A stretch of DNA of 17,122 nucleotides from Anaerolineales bacterium. Its GTDB lineage: Bacteria; Chloroflexota; Anaerolineae; Promineifilales; Promineifilaceae. Both the position numbers and the translations under genes were made by a program. The notes beneath the pieces were generated by a model, which did no database searches, was not told where the DNA came from, and worked only from the letters and a program-made list of their open reading frames with translations. The DNA is taken from the NCBI GenBank assembly GCA_020432595.1, contig JAGQGA010000039.1:1-17122 (forward strand), written 5' to 3'. The stretch's first letter is position 1; each line of letters starts with the position of its first letter. Of the stretch, positions 6,957-14,521 are shown one piece after another.

Positions 6957-8138
6957 TTAAAAAATCGCCAACGCCTGCGCCAGGTCAGCAAGCAAATCCT
7001 CCACATCCTCAATTCCGGTTGAGTAGCGAATCAGGCTTTCAGGGATGCCCATCGCCGCTCGTTCCTCGGCAGTGCATTCGACGTGGCTGGTGGTGGCTGG
7101 CGGCCCGACAATGGTTTCTACCGCGCCCAAATTGGCGGCGGCGTGCGCCAGTCGCAGGCGGGGCAGGAAACGACGCACAGCATCGAGGCTGTTTTCCTTG
7201 AGCATAAAGCTCATCATCCCGCCAAAACCGCTCATCTGCTTTTGGGCGATGGTGTGGCCGGAGTGGGAAGCCAAACCGGGGTAGAAGACGCGCTCGATGG
7301 CGGGGTGGCTTTCTAAAAATCGGGCAATTTGCATGGCACTGGCGTTTTGCTGCCGCACCCGCAAATGGAGCGTTTTCATGCCGCGCAGCAGCAAATAGGC
7401 CGCCATAGGGTGGAGCGTGGCCCCATTGATCTCGCGGAAATGGTACACCTGCTGCACCAGATCCTTGTCGCCGCAGATAACCCCACCCAGCGCGTCGGCG
7501 TGGCCGCCGAGGAATTTGGTGGCACTGTGGAGAACGAGGTCGGCGCCGAGGGTTAACGGCCGTTGATTCACCGGCGTGGCAAAGGTATTATCCACAATCA
7601 CCGTTGCCCCCACCCGCTTGCCAGCCGCCGCCAGCCGCTCTAAATCCACCACCTTTGTCGTTGGGTTGGTCGGGCTTTCCAGATAAACCACGTCGCACCC
7701 TTTGGCAATCTCCGCCTCAATTTGTTCATGGTCAGTGGTATCACACAGCGTTACGTTAACCTGAAAGCGGGGCAAAAACTCAGTAAAAATGACGTTTGTC
7801 CCGCCATAGGTGTCCTTCACCGACACCACCCGCTGCCCTGGCGACAGCAGGGCAAACAGAGCGCTGCTGATAATCCCCATGCCGGTGGCGGCGCTGGTGG
7901 CTGCCTCTGCCCCTTCCAACTGCCGCACCTTTTCCTCAAAGGCATGGACAGTGGGGTTTGTGTTGCGGCCGTAAATGTGGCCCTCTTTTTCCCCCAACGC
8001 CACCGCCAGCCACTCATCTAAATCGCGGTAGCCAAAGGAAACGCTGTGGACAACGGGCACCTGCGTCGCCCCCTGTAGCAAATAGCTTTCTTCACCCGCC
8101 CAAATACATTGGGTGCCTATCTGTTGTGTTTCAATCAT
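6957..8138 (-). CDS. PLP-dependent trans-sulfuration enzyme (cystathionine gamma-synthase/lyase family)
   Basis: This is a 393-aa full-length member of the Cys/Met metabolism PLP family. Visible motifs are YGRNTNPT (56-63, whose Tyr and Arg contact the phosphate of the neighbouring subunit's cofactor), TGMGIISSAL (85-94), YLESPTNPT (152-160), VDNTFATP (182-189, Asp183 pairing with the pyridine nitrogen), SATKFLGGHAD (205-215, Lys208 forming the Schiff base), and a C-terminal LIRYSTGIEDVEDLL. The family includes cystathionine gamma-synthase, cystathionine lyases, O-acetylhomoserine sulfhydrylase and methionine gamma-lyase. Sequence motifs alone do not fix which, so no symbol is given. It works in the cytosol in sulfur amino-acid metabolism. 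The start ATG has a weak upstream GGAAG. No other sulfur-assimilation gene is adjacent. AACGGCCGTT at 7555 is read as Q-R-P-L. Confidence 0.9.
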   Translation of the reverse strand: MIETQQIGTQCIWAGEESYLLQGATQVPVVHSVSFGYRDLDEWLAVALGEKEGHIYGRNTNPTVHAFEEKVRQLEGAEAATSAATGMGIISSALFALLSPGQRVVSVKDTYGGTNVIFTEFLPRFQVNVTLCDTTDHEQIEAEIAKGCDVVYLESPTNPTTKVVDLERLAAAGKRVGATVIVDNTFATPVNQRPLTLGADLVLHSATKFLGGHADALGGVICGDKDLVQQVYHFREINGATLHPMAAYLLLRGMKTLHLRVRQQNASAMQIARFLESHPAIERVFYPGLASHSGHTIAQKQMSGFGGMMSFMLKENSLDAVRRFLPRLRLAHAAANLGAVETIVGPPATTSHVECTAEERAAMGIPESLIRYSTGIEDVEDLLADLAQALAIF

Positions 8139-8188
8139 GCTTCTTCCATCCTTTCAACGTGTTTTTCCCGGCTAAAAAGCAATTTTTA

Positions 8189-8219
8189 GACAGGATTAAC
8201 AGGATTTTACAGGATTTTT
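8189..8219. repeat. Short direct repeats of ACAGGATT(T) type
   Basis: GACAGGATTAACAGGATTTTACAGGATTTTT-type iterations (three copies of ACAGGATT) lie between thiB and the trans-sulfuration gene. This is a widely seen dispersed intergenic repeat; no function is assigned. Confidence 0.6.
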
Positions 8220-8239
8220 GAGGCTGATCATGCTTGTAT

Positions 8240-8302
8240 AGCCAAGCTTTCCAAAGCTCGTTCTTTGGCTAAGCTGAAGAACGAGGATTGGAATCCTCGG
8301 CT
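8240..8302. repeat. Palindromic intergenic repeat
   Basis: The left arm (8240-8263, AGCCAAGCTTTCCAAAGCTCGTTC pattern) pairs imperfectly with the right arm (8279-8302, GAACGAGGATTGGAATCCTCGGCT pattern). Each arm also holds a smaller hairpin, such as CGAGGATT/AATCCTCG. It ends 6 bp from the thiB stop and may serve as a 3'-end structure. Confidence 0.6.
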
Positions 8303-8308
8303 ACGTCC

Positions 8309-9466
8309 CTACCGCAACACCACCTCTGTCCACGCTTCAATCCACGCCTCGCGGTTGGCGCTGATGGTGGCAGGGTCTAGGGTGGCGGGCTTGGCGGGGA
8401 GTTGGCTAAATTGGGTGAAGACATCGGGCAAAACGGCCGTTTTATTGGCCGGGTAAACAAACATATTCAGCGGGATATCCTCCTGAAACGGCTTGCCTAG
8501 CATAAAATCCACCAACTGCTGTGCTTCGGCTTCGTGCGGCGTGCCGCGCAAAATGCCGACAAACTCAATTTGGCGGAAGCAGGTGCCGTCGCCTACCACG
8601 GCAGCGGTTGGCGCCTCGCTCATTGGCTCGGCGGCAAAAAAGACTTCCGCCGGAGGACTACTGGCATAGCTGACCACAATCGGCCGTTCGCCGTCCGACG
8701 CCGCCGAGAATTGCCCCCAGTACGCCTCCTCCCAGCCGGCCGTCACCAGTACGTCGTTATCCACAAGCTGCTGCCAATAATCCAGGTAGCCATTCTCGCC
8801 AAAGGTTGACACCGTTGCCAGCAAAAAGGCCAGCCCCGGCGTGGAAGTGGCCGGGTTTTGCACCACCGTCAACCCCGCATATGCCGGGTCAACCAAATCG
8901 GCCAACGTCTGCGGTGGAGCTAACCCCGCTTCTGTAAACCATGCTTTGTCATAATTCAGGCACACATCGCCAAAATCCATGGGCAGTGCCCGGTTCTGGT
9001 CGTCCAGCTTAAGGCTGTCATCAATGTTTGCCAGCTCCGGCGAGGCGTAGGGCAAAAAAATGTCATTTTCCAGGGCGCGGCTGAGAAAGGTGTTATCTAC
9101 TCCATAGGCCACGTCGGCCAGCGGGTTGTCCCTGGCTAGGATCGCCTGATTGAGCATCGAGCCGCCATCGCCAGCCTTAAAAACCTCAACCGGTATGCCG
9201 GTTTCGGCGGTAAACGCTTCCATCGTGGCGGCACTGATTTCAAAGCTGTCGTGGGTCATCAGGCGTAACGTTACTGGTTCGGCCGACCCGCAGGCGGCCA
9301 GCAGCAAAATAACGAGCAACCAACCAAATTTTTTAACTATACAGGTGGTGTCCAAGATAGTTGCCAAGCAGGGTGTCATACCCGCGAACGCGGGTATCCA
9401 TACGCGACCTAACTGGATTCCCGCTTTCGCGGGAATGACAACTGTATAGTTGTTAAATTTTTTCAT
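8309..9466 (-). CDS. thiB: Thiamine ABC transporter substrate-binding lipoprotein ThiB, signal peptide interrupted by a repeat insertion
   Basis: The protein is 385 aa from the ATG at 9466, which has AAGGAGAT about 5 nt upstream. An earlier in-frame ATG (9535) lies inside the riboswitch and is rejected. The mature part is a periplasmic-binding-protein fold typical of ThiB/TbpA: THDSFEIS at the start, AYGVDNTFLSRALENDIF, PMDFGDVCLNYDKAWF, VVQNPATSTPGLAFL, VVSYASSPPAEV and the C-terminal FMLGKPFQEDIPLNMFVYP. It should capture thiamine or its phosphates for import. Residues 5-47 are encoded by an inserted palindromic element plus a 9-bp duplication; removing 129 bp restores the clean lipoprotein signal MKKFGWLLVILLLAAC. 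The lipobox is LAAC with Cys59 (ancestral Cys16). A TPP riboswitch leads the gene. No ThiP permease or ThiQ ATPase is present, so partners must be elsewhere. Confidence 0.9.
   Translation of the reverse strand: MKKFNNYTVVIPAKAGIQLGRVWIPAFAGMTPCLATILDTTCIVKKFGWLLVILLLAACGSAEPVTLRLMTHDSFEISAATMEAFTAETGIPVEVFKAGDGGSMLNQAILARDNPLADVAYGVDNTFLSRALENDIFLPYASPELANIDDSLKLDDQNRALPMDFGDVCLNYDKAWFTEAGLAPPQTLADLVDPAYAGLTVVQNPATSTPGLAFLLATVSTFGENGYLDYWQQLVDNDVLVTAGWEEAYWGQFSAASDGERPIVVSYASSPPAEVFFAAEPMSEAPTAAVVGDGTCFRQIEFVGILRGTPHEAEAQQLVDFMLGKPFQEDIPLNMFVYPANKTAVLPDVFTQFSQLPAKPATLDPATISANREAWIEAWTEVVLR
9326..9463. mobile_element. 120-bp MITE/REP-like palindromic element with 9-bp target-site duplication
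   Basis: The 9-mer AAATTTTTT occurs at 9326-9334 and 9455-9463, flanking a 120-bp insert (9335-9454). The insert ends are inverted repeats, AACTATACAG (9335-9344) and CTGTATAGTT (9442-9451), with a 3-bp offset at the right end. Inside are two perfect hairpins, ATACCCGCG-AA-CGCGGGTAT and ATTCCCGC-TTTC-GCGGGAAT. The second has the ATTCCC-N8-GGGAAT form of dRS3-like repeats, whose translation gives the familiar VIPAKAGIQ / WIPAFAGMT peptides. No transposase is encoded, so movement would depend on a transposase acting in trans. The insert plus duplication is 129 bp (43 codons), which keeps thiB in frame. Confidence 0.85.
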
Positions 9467-9483
9467 CTTCGATCTCCTTATTG

Positions 9484-9518
9484 CAATAAAAAAGCCACCT
9501 GTTCGCGCAGGTGGCTTT
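9484..9518 (-). terminator. Intrinsic terminator of the TPP riboswitch
   Basis: On the minus strand, AAAGCCACCTG (9518-9508) pairs perfectly with CAGGTGGCTTT (9501-9491) around a 6-nt loop, followed by a run of U. It lies between the aptamer and the thiB ribosome-binding site, as expected for a riboswitch that stops transcription when TPP is bound. Confidence 0.9.
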
Positions 9519-9531
9519 GGTTTATTCATCG

Positions 9532-9629
9532 TCACATTCCTACGCCAGCATTATCTGGATCAGGTTAAACGGTTCGCTCCACGTGTTTTAGAAGCATCTC
9601 AGCCTGGTGTTGCCCAAGCTCCCGTGTGT
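9532..9629 (-). promoter_or_regulatory. TPP (thiamine pyrophosphate) riboswitch, THI element
   Basis: On the minus strand the conserved pieces appear in order: CGGGAGC, GGCTGAGA (CUGAGA core at 9603-9598), AACCTGATCCAGATAATGCTGG, and GCGTAGGAA. The closing P1 stem can form from CACA (9628-9625) and TGTG (9536-9533). It is followed by an intrinsic terminator and then thiB, so high TPP should switch off thiamine uptake. Confidence 0.95.
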
Positions 9630-9644
9630 TTACTTATTGTAGGA

Positions 9645-9672
9645 ATTATAGCTAAGGCAGCCATTGCGGCAA
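9645..9672 (-). promoter_or_regulatory. Promoter of the TPP-riboswitch / thiB transcript
   Basis: On the minus strand, TTGCCG (9672-9667, 4 of 6 bases of the -35 consensus) and a perfect TATAAT (9650-9645) are 16 nt apart. Transcription would start near 9638, a few bases before the aptamer. Confidence 0.7.
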
Positions 9673-9689
9673 ATTAACGCTTTTATAAA

Positions 9690-9813
9690 GGAAGTATGGT
9701 ACTCTAGAGCTATACTATCTTCCCGTTAGACAGTCCTTAAGATTTCGCAAGTAGAGTTGTGAACAAAACGCGAGAGAAAGATAGGACTGCAATACTACAT
9801 TGCACCTTTCTCT
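9690..9813 (+). promoter_or_regulatory. Structured region upstream of the metalloprotease gene
   Basis: Three inverted repeats are crowded into the 230-bp gap. One is an imperfect palindrome centred on CTCTAGAG (9690-9723, ends GGAAG/CTTCC). Another is a hairpin AGAGAAAG...TGCAAT-actac-ATTGCA...CTTTCTCT (9773-9813). The third is CAGTCCT (9731-9737) facing AGGACTG (9783-9789). The last two overlap at 9788-9789, so they could be alternative folds. No convincing promoter pair or known riboswitch was found. Confidence 0.35.
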
Positions 9814-9867
9814 AGACGTTACCACCGTTTGTCAGCGAGATATTGACTGCCTCACGTTATTTGATTT

Positions 9868-11400
9868 ATGAAGGTTCGTCAACGGCCGTTTATCTGGTTT
9901 ATCATCTTTAGCACTACCACCTGTTTGCTGCTGGGGCTGCATGCCGCCGTTTGGAGCGATGCCGCGCTGTTTGTCCCAGCCGCCGCCACGCAAAGTCAGC
10001 CCGCCGTGGAGGGAGCCAGCCGCAGCCGCCTGCTAACCATTAACTGGGGGATGATGGCAGAGGGGGCGCAGCCGGAGCTACAGCTTGATTTATTTGACGG
10101 GGTGGTGGTAACGGCCGTTCGTGACCAACTGTTTCGCTCAACGGCCGTTTCTGGCTACGTCTGGCTGGGGCACCTTGCGGGCACACCGACCGACACCGTG
10201 ACCCTATCGGTGGTGGATGAGGTGATGGTGGGGACGATTGTGTACGGCCAACAAACGTTCCAACTGCGCTATGCTGGCAGCGGGCTGCACACCCTCAGCG
10301 AACAAGACGACCGCGCCATTTTTGAGCCAACCGCCGACGATGCCATCCCGATCAACGATGAGTGGGTGCTGACCGTACCTGCCTCGCCATCAACCAGTGC
10401 ATCGTCAACGACAAACGGCCGTTGTGCAGATGGGCAAGAAACGGGCAGCACCGTAGACCTGCTGGTGGCCTACACCGCCAACGCCGTCGCCGCTGAAGGG
10501 GGCAGCGCCGCCATCCAGGCGCTCATCAACAGCCGCGTGGCAGATATGAACCGCGCCAATCAGGACAGCGGCGTTGATTTCACCTTTAACCTGGTTCACG
10601 TGCGCGAAACCGACTACGCCGAAACCAAAGACCCCAGCATTGATCTTGCCCGGCTGTTTAACCCCAACGACGGCGAACTAGATGAAATTCTGCTTGCCCG
10701 CGACACCTACAAGGCAGATTTAGTGGGTCTCTATATTTCCGAAACGGAAACGGGGTCATGCGGCACGGGCTACGTGACTGGTGGCAGCAGCCATGCCGCA
10801 TGGGGGATGAACGTCTCGGCGCTTGACCACGCCCTGCCCGGCTATACTTGCGACCCCTATACCCTGGCACATGAATTCGGCCACAACACCGGCAACGCCC
10901 ACAACCGCGCCAACGCCAGCGTCCCCGGCTATTATCCCTACGCCTACGGCTACCAAGACCCCGACGGCGACTTTCGCACGCTGATGGCCTATAGCTGCCC
11001 CAGCGGCAGTTGCCCACGTCTCAACTATTGGTCGAATGTAACAACTACTTACCAGGGGCAGCCGCTGGGAATTGACTACGACGACAACCCCAGCCAGTCG
11101 GCCGATAATGCCCGTTCGATGAATAATACGGCCGTTAATGTCGCCAACTACCGCACCAACTGCGCCGAAGAATCCCCCACGCCAACCTATACCCCCACCG
11201 CCACCCAAACAGCTACGCCAACCCGAACGCCAACCAAAACTGCGACACCCACGCCCACGGCTACGGCTTCAGCCACCCCAGCCCAAACCCCAACGGCTAC
11301 GGCTTCGGCAACGGCCGTTAATGTCCAAACCACCACCACCGCCACCCCTACCCCCCATCGCTACCTCATCTATCTGCCGCTCACCGTTCGCCAGCCATAG
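9868..11400 (+). CDS. Secreted zinc metalloprotease (metzincin, reprolysin/M72-like) with Thr/Pro stalk and C-terminal YLPL tail
   Basis: 510 aa. Residues 1-30 are a signal peptide or anchor (basic start, then FIWFIIFSTTTCLLLGL). Residues 50-185 look like a pro-domain. The catalytic domain (about 190-432) opens with VDLLVAYTANAVAAEGGSAA and ADMNRANQDSGVDF, typical of M72/reprolysin-like bacterial enzymes. The zinc site is HEFGHNTGNAH (335-345; ligands H335, H339, H345, catalytic E336), with a Met-turn LMAY (M373) downstream, which identifies a metzincin. After Cys432 comes a roughly 65-residue Thr/Pro-rich linker, and the protein ends HRYLIYLPLTVRQP. It should act outside the cell or at the surface; the substrate is unknown. 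The ATG lacks a clear Shine-Dalgarno. Four AACGGCCGTT copies plus the start-proximal one at 9881 lie inside. Confidence 0.88.
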   Translation: MKVRQRPFIWFIIFSTTTCLLLGLHAAVWSDAALFVPAAATQSQPAVEGASRSRLLTINWGMMAEGAQPELQLDLFDGVVVTAVRDQLFRSTAVSGYVWLGHLAGTPTDTVTLSVVDEVMVGTIVYGQQTFQLRYAGSGLHTLSEQDDRAIFEPTADDAIPINDEWVLTVPASPSTSASSTTNGRCADGQETGSTVDLLVAYTANAVAAEGGSAAIQALINSRVADMNRANQDSGVDFTFNLVHVRETDYAETKDPSIDLARLFNPNDGELDEILLARDTYKADLVGLYISETETGSCGTGYVTGGSSHAAWGMNVSALDHALPGYTCDPYTLAHEFGHNTGNAHNRANASVPGYYPYAYGYQDPDGDFRTLMAYSCPSGSCPRLNYWSNVTTTYQGQPLGIDYDDNPSQSADNARSMNNTAVNVANYRTNCAEESPTPTYTPTATQTATPTRTPTKTATPTPTATASATPAQTPTATASATAVNVQTTTTATPTPHRYLIYLPLTVRQP

Positions 11401-11465
11401 CCATTTCCCGATTTGGCGTGCTTGCTTTATACTACTGCCATCTTGAATGTGGAGTAAGTAAGTAC

Positions 11466-12281
11466 ATGGAGAATGAAGTGAAAAACGGCCGTTTGTCCAT
11501 CCAAACCGCCTTTCAAACCGCCCAACAGCAGAACCGCGCCGCCCTCATGCCCTATTACACCCTCGGCTACCCCGACCGCGCCACCAGCTTGGATGTCGTT
11601 GAAGCCATCGCTCCCTACAGCGACCTGCTTGAGCTAGGCGTTCCCTTTAGTGACCCCTTGGCCGATGGCCCCACCGTTCAGCACAGCACCCAAGTTGCGC
11701 TGCAAAACGGTACCACCCTGGCCGACTGCCTCAAGATGGTAGCAGAACTGCGTCAGCGCGGCATGACAACCCCTGTTCTGCTGATGGGCTACCTGAACCC
11801 GTTTATGGCCTATGGGCTGGACAAGCTTATGGTCGATGCCGTTGCCGCTGGGGTGCAAGGATTCATCGTGCCCGATTTGCCGCCGGAAGAGGCCGATGAA
11901 ATGGAAGCTGCTGCAGCAGCTTCCGGGCTAGTGTTGGTTCACTTTCTTGCCCCCACCAGCAGCCCTGGCCGTATTGACAACGTGACCCAACGCGCTACCG
12001 GGTTTATCTACCTCGTCAGCCTCACAGGCGTGACCGGTGCCCGCAGTAGCCTTTCCAGCGATCTTGCCGCCTTTGTGGAGCGTGTCCGTGTCAAGGCCAA
12101 CGTACCGCTGGCGATTGGCTTTGGCATTAGCACCCCAGAACAGGCTGCCGCCGTCGGCCACATGGCCGATGGGGTCATTGTGGGCAGTGCGCTGATTAAT
12201 GCGACAAACCGCGCCGAACATGACAAAGCTGCCGCTGCTGCCCAATTTGTGCAGTCGCTGGCCGAAGCTGTAGCGAATTGA
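11466..12281 (+). CDS. trpA: Tryptophan synthase alpha chain
   Basis: 271 aa from the ATG at 11466, the usual family length. It converts indole-3-glycerol phosphate to indole and glyceraldehyde 3-phosphate, passing indole to TrpB. Visible motifs are LLELGVPFSDPLADGPT (E56 and D67 match the catalytic E49 and D60 of the enteric enzyme), LMGYLNPFMAYG, GFIVPDLPPEE, YLVSLTGVTGAR, and the phosphate-binding IGFGISTPEQ and DGVIVGSAL. A longer in-frame start at 11418 is unlikely; GGAG (11451-11454) lies 11 nt before the chosen ATG. No other trp gene is near: the neighbours are a protease and a DUF255 protein, so trpA is isolated here. AACGGCCGTT at 11484 is read as N-G-R. Confidence 0.95.
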   Translation: MENEVKNGRLSIQTAFQTAQQQNRAALMPYYTLGYPDRATSLDVVEAIAPYSDLLELGVPFSDPLADGPTVQHSTQVALQNGTTLADCLKMVAELRQRGMTTPVLLMGYLNPFMAYGLDKLMVDAVAAGVQGFIVPDLPPEEADEMEAAAAASGLVLVHFLAPTSSPGRIDNVTQRATGFIYLVSLTGVTGARSSLSSDLAAFVERVRVKANVPLAIGFGISTPEQAAAVGHMADGVIVGSALINATNRAEHDKAAAAAQFVQSLAEAVAN

Positions 12282-12347
12282 GAATTGAAGCTGGGAATTG
12301 AGTCTGCTGTTCTCAATTCTCAACCCTCAATTCCCCATTCCCAATTC
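12276..12347. repeat. Imperfect palindromic AATTGAG repeat overlapping the trpA stop
   Basis: TTGAGAATTGA and GGGAATTGAG (12293-12302) face TTCTCAATTCTCAA and CTCAATTCCC (12326-12335). The repeat includes the TGA of trpA and fills nearly the whole gap to the next gene. It resembles a dispersed intergenic palindromic family and may form a 3'-end hairpin. Confidence 0.7.
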
Positions 12348-12351
12348 ATTT

Positions 12352-14388
12352 ATGCCCAATCATCTCCAAAACGAAACCAGCCCCTATTTACTACAGCACG
12401 TAGATAACCCCGTAGAGTGGTATCCGTGGGGGGAAGAGGCAATTAACCGCGCCAAAGCCGAGGACAAGCCGATTTTCCTGAGTATCGGCTATGCGGCGTG
12501 CCATTGGTGCCATGTGATGGCACATGAGTCGTTTGAGGATGAAGAAACGGCCGTTTTTCTCAACCGCCACTTCATCAGCATCAAAGTAGACCGCGAAGAA
12601 CGCCCCGACCTCGACCAAATCTACATGACCGCCGTTGTCGCCCTCACCGGGCAGGGAGGGTGGCCGATGACCGTTATCCTGACCCCCGACGGCAAGCCGT
12701 TTTTTGGCGGCACCTATTACCCCCCTACGCCACGTTACGGGATGCCCAGCTTCAAGCAGGTACTTGCCAGCATTGCTAACGCTTGGCAAACGCGGCGCAG
12801 TGAAATTGACGACAGTGCCGACAAAATTGCTGGTCATTTGCGCCAGGGGTTTGCCCTGCAAGGGGAAAGTGAGCAGCTCGACGAAAATCTGTTTGGCCGC
12901 GCTTTGGGCGGCATTCTCCAAAGTTTCGATTCTGACTTGGGCGGTTTTGGCGATGCCCCCAAATTCCCGCCTTCGATGACCCTTGAATTTTTGCTGCGCG
13001 TCTATCTCCAGCGCGGTGATGGCATGGCACGCCATATGGCTGAACACACGCTGACGCAAATGGCGTTTGGCGGGATGTATGACCAGGTAGGGGGCGGTTT
13101 TGCCCGCTATTCCACCGATGCCCAATGGCTGGTGCCCCATTTTGAGAAGATGCTTTACGACAACGCCCAGCTTGCCCGTGTTTATCTCCACGCCTGGCAA
13201 ATCACGGGCAAGCCACTTTATCGCCGCATTGTCGAGGAGACGCTTGATTTTGTGGTGCGCGAACTGCGCCACGCCGACGGTGGCTTTTACAGCAGCTATG
13301 ATGCCGACAGCGAAGGGGTGGAGGGCAAATTTTACGTCTGGTCGGCGGCGGAAATTCGGTCGCTGCTGGGGGATGAGGCGGCGTTGTTTATGCGCGTTTA
13401 TGGGGTGAGCGAGCGGGGCAATTGGGAAGGCCACAACATTCTCCATTTGCCGCGTGATCCCGATGAGGTGGCGGAGGAGTTGGGGATTGAGCCAGCAGTT
13501 TTGCAGCAGCGGCTGGCGGCGGCGCGACAACTGCTCTATGCGGCGCGGGCGCAGCGTGTGTGGCCGGGGCTGGATGACAAGGTGCTAACGTCGTGGAATG
13601 GGCTGATGCTGGCGGCCTTTGCCGAGGCGGGGCGGCTGCTCAATCGGCCGGATTATACAACAGTAGCGGTGCAAAATGCGTTGTTTTTGTCTGGGGTGAT
13701 GCGGGGGGAAAACGGCCGTTTATTCCGCACCTGGAAAGCGGGAGCGCAGCCCAAATACAACGGCTACCTCGAGGATTACGCCTATTTGGCCGACGGCCTG
13801 CTGGCGCTCTACCACACCACCTTTGACGAACGCTGGTATGCCTGGGCGCGGGAATTAGCCAGTCTCATGCTGACTCATTTTGCTGATGAGGCCACGGGAG
13901 GCTTTTTCGACACATCGGACGACCACGAGGCATTAATTCATCGCCCCAAGGATGTGCAGGACAACGCGGTGCCAAGTGCAAACGCAATGGCGGCTGGGGT
14001 GCTACTGCGGCTGGGGTTGTATGAGGGAAACGGCCGCTTTTGGGACATGGCCGAACGTGCGGTAGCCTCCCTCTACGAACCGATGGCAAAATACCCCACC
14101 GGTTTTGCCCAATGGCTGTGCGCCGCCGCCTTTATCATGGGCAACCCGCAGGAGCTTGCCATTGTCGGCGACCACGGCCTGGACGACACCGAAAGCCTCA
14201 TCGCCACCGCCTTTGCTACCTACCGTCCTAACCTCGTTGTAGCTGTCGGGCAGTCTGGCAAAACCATCCCCCTGCTTGCCAACCGCGATATGCTAGACAA
14301 CCAAGCCACCGCTTATCTCTGCCAGCGTTTCGTTTGCCAACGCCCCGTCACTGCACCAACTGCCCTGGCAGCACAACTCGAAGTCTAA
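12352..14388 (+). CDS. DUF255 thioredoxin-domain protein (YyaL / SPATA20 family)
   Basis: 678 aa. The N-terminal thioredoxin-like DUF255 domain has the family hallmarks: [14 protein letters not shown] at the start, [12 protein letters not shown], then [11 protein letters not shown] with the C50-H-W-C53 pair, [18 protein letters not shown], and [25 protein letters not shown]. The rest (about 200-678) is an (alpha/alpha) barrel of the N-acylglucosamine 2-epimerase/glycosidase type, with [35 protein letters not shown] and [19 protein letters not shown]. The family is widespread and its reaction is not established; a redox or sugar-linked role has been guessed. The start at 12352 puts the conserved PNHLQ at the N-terminus; the preceding bases are repeat sequence with no clear Shine-Dalgarno. 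AACGGCCGTT lies at 12546 and 13711. Confidence 0.93.
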   Translation: MPNHLQNETSPYLLQHVDNPVEWYPWGEEAINRAKAEDKPIFLSIGYAACHWCHVMAHESFEDEETAVFLNRHFISIKVDREERPDLDQIYMTAVVALTGQGGWPMTVILTPDGKPFFGGTYYPPTPRYGMPSFKQVLASIANAWQTRRSEIDDSADKIAGHLRQGFALQGESEQLDENLFGRALGGILQSFDSDLGGFGDAPKFPPSMTLEFLLRVYLQRGDGMARHMAEHTLTQMAFGGMYDQVGGGFARYSTDAQWLVPHFEKMLYDNAQLARVYLHAWQITGKPLYRRIVEETLDFVVRELRHADGGFYSSYDADSEGVEGKFYVWSAAEIRSLLGDEAALFMRVYGVSERGNWEGHNILHLPRDPDEVAEELGIEPAVLQQRLAAARQLLYAARAQRVWPGLDDKVLTSWNGLMLAAFAEAGRLLNRPDYTTVAVQNALFLSGVMRGENGRLFRTWKAGAQPKYNGYLEDYAYLADGLLALYHTTFDERWYAWARELASLMLTHFADEATGGFFDTSDDHEALIHRPKDVQDNAVPSANAMAAGVLLRLGLYEGNGRFWDMAERAVASLYEPMAKYPTGFAQWLCAAAFIMGNPQELAIVGDHGLDDTESLIATAFATYRPNLVVAVGQSGKTIPLLANRDMLDNQATAYLCQRFVCQRPVTAPTALAAQLEV

Positions 14389-14397
14389 AGAAACTGT

Positions 14398-14514
14398 ATG
14401 ATGTCTGTGTGTCCACAACGGTATTTAGTCCGAATATTTGTTGACGTAGATCGGCCGTTACCTGAGATTGTGACCATTTATCGAACCAGCAAAATTGATA
14501 AATACTGGAGATAA
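14398..14514 (+). pseudogene. C-terminal remnant of a DUF4258 gene
   Basis: A 38-codon frame (MMSVCPQRYLVRIFVDVD, then RPLPEIVTIYRTSKIDKYWR and stop) lies 9 bp after the DUF255 stop. The ending (vVTvYRTSKI-KYW) is the typical C-terminus of DUF4258 proteins. Those usually have about 90 residues with an N-terminal His/Arg-rich part, which is missing. The TAA is 7 bp before the DUF2283 ATG, the arrangement usual for DUF4258-DUF2283 gene pairs. The 5' half seems to have been deleted. A short functional protein is possible but less likely. Confidence 0.6.
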
Positions 14515-14521
14515 CTATCCC

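Noticed and set aside
9467..9535. Upstream ATG extending ThiB by 23 residues
   Set aside because: This start lies within the 3' part of the TPP aptamer, and the extension is translated through the terminator hairpin. The ATG at 9466 has a proper ribosome site.
9868..11400. Metalloprotease as the borosin leader peptidase
   Set aside because: It is 9 kb away on the other strand, is secreted, and belongs to a general protease family; nothing ties it to the cluster.
12391..13530. 379-aa minus-strand frame
   Set aside because: It is antisense to the well-recognised DUF255 gene, with no recognisable domain or ribosome site.
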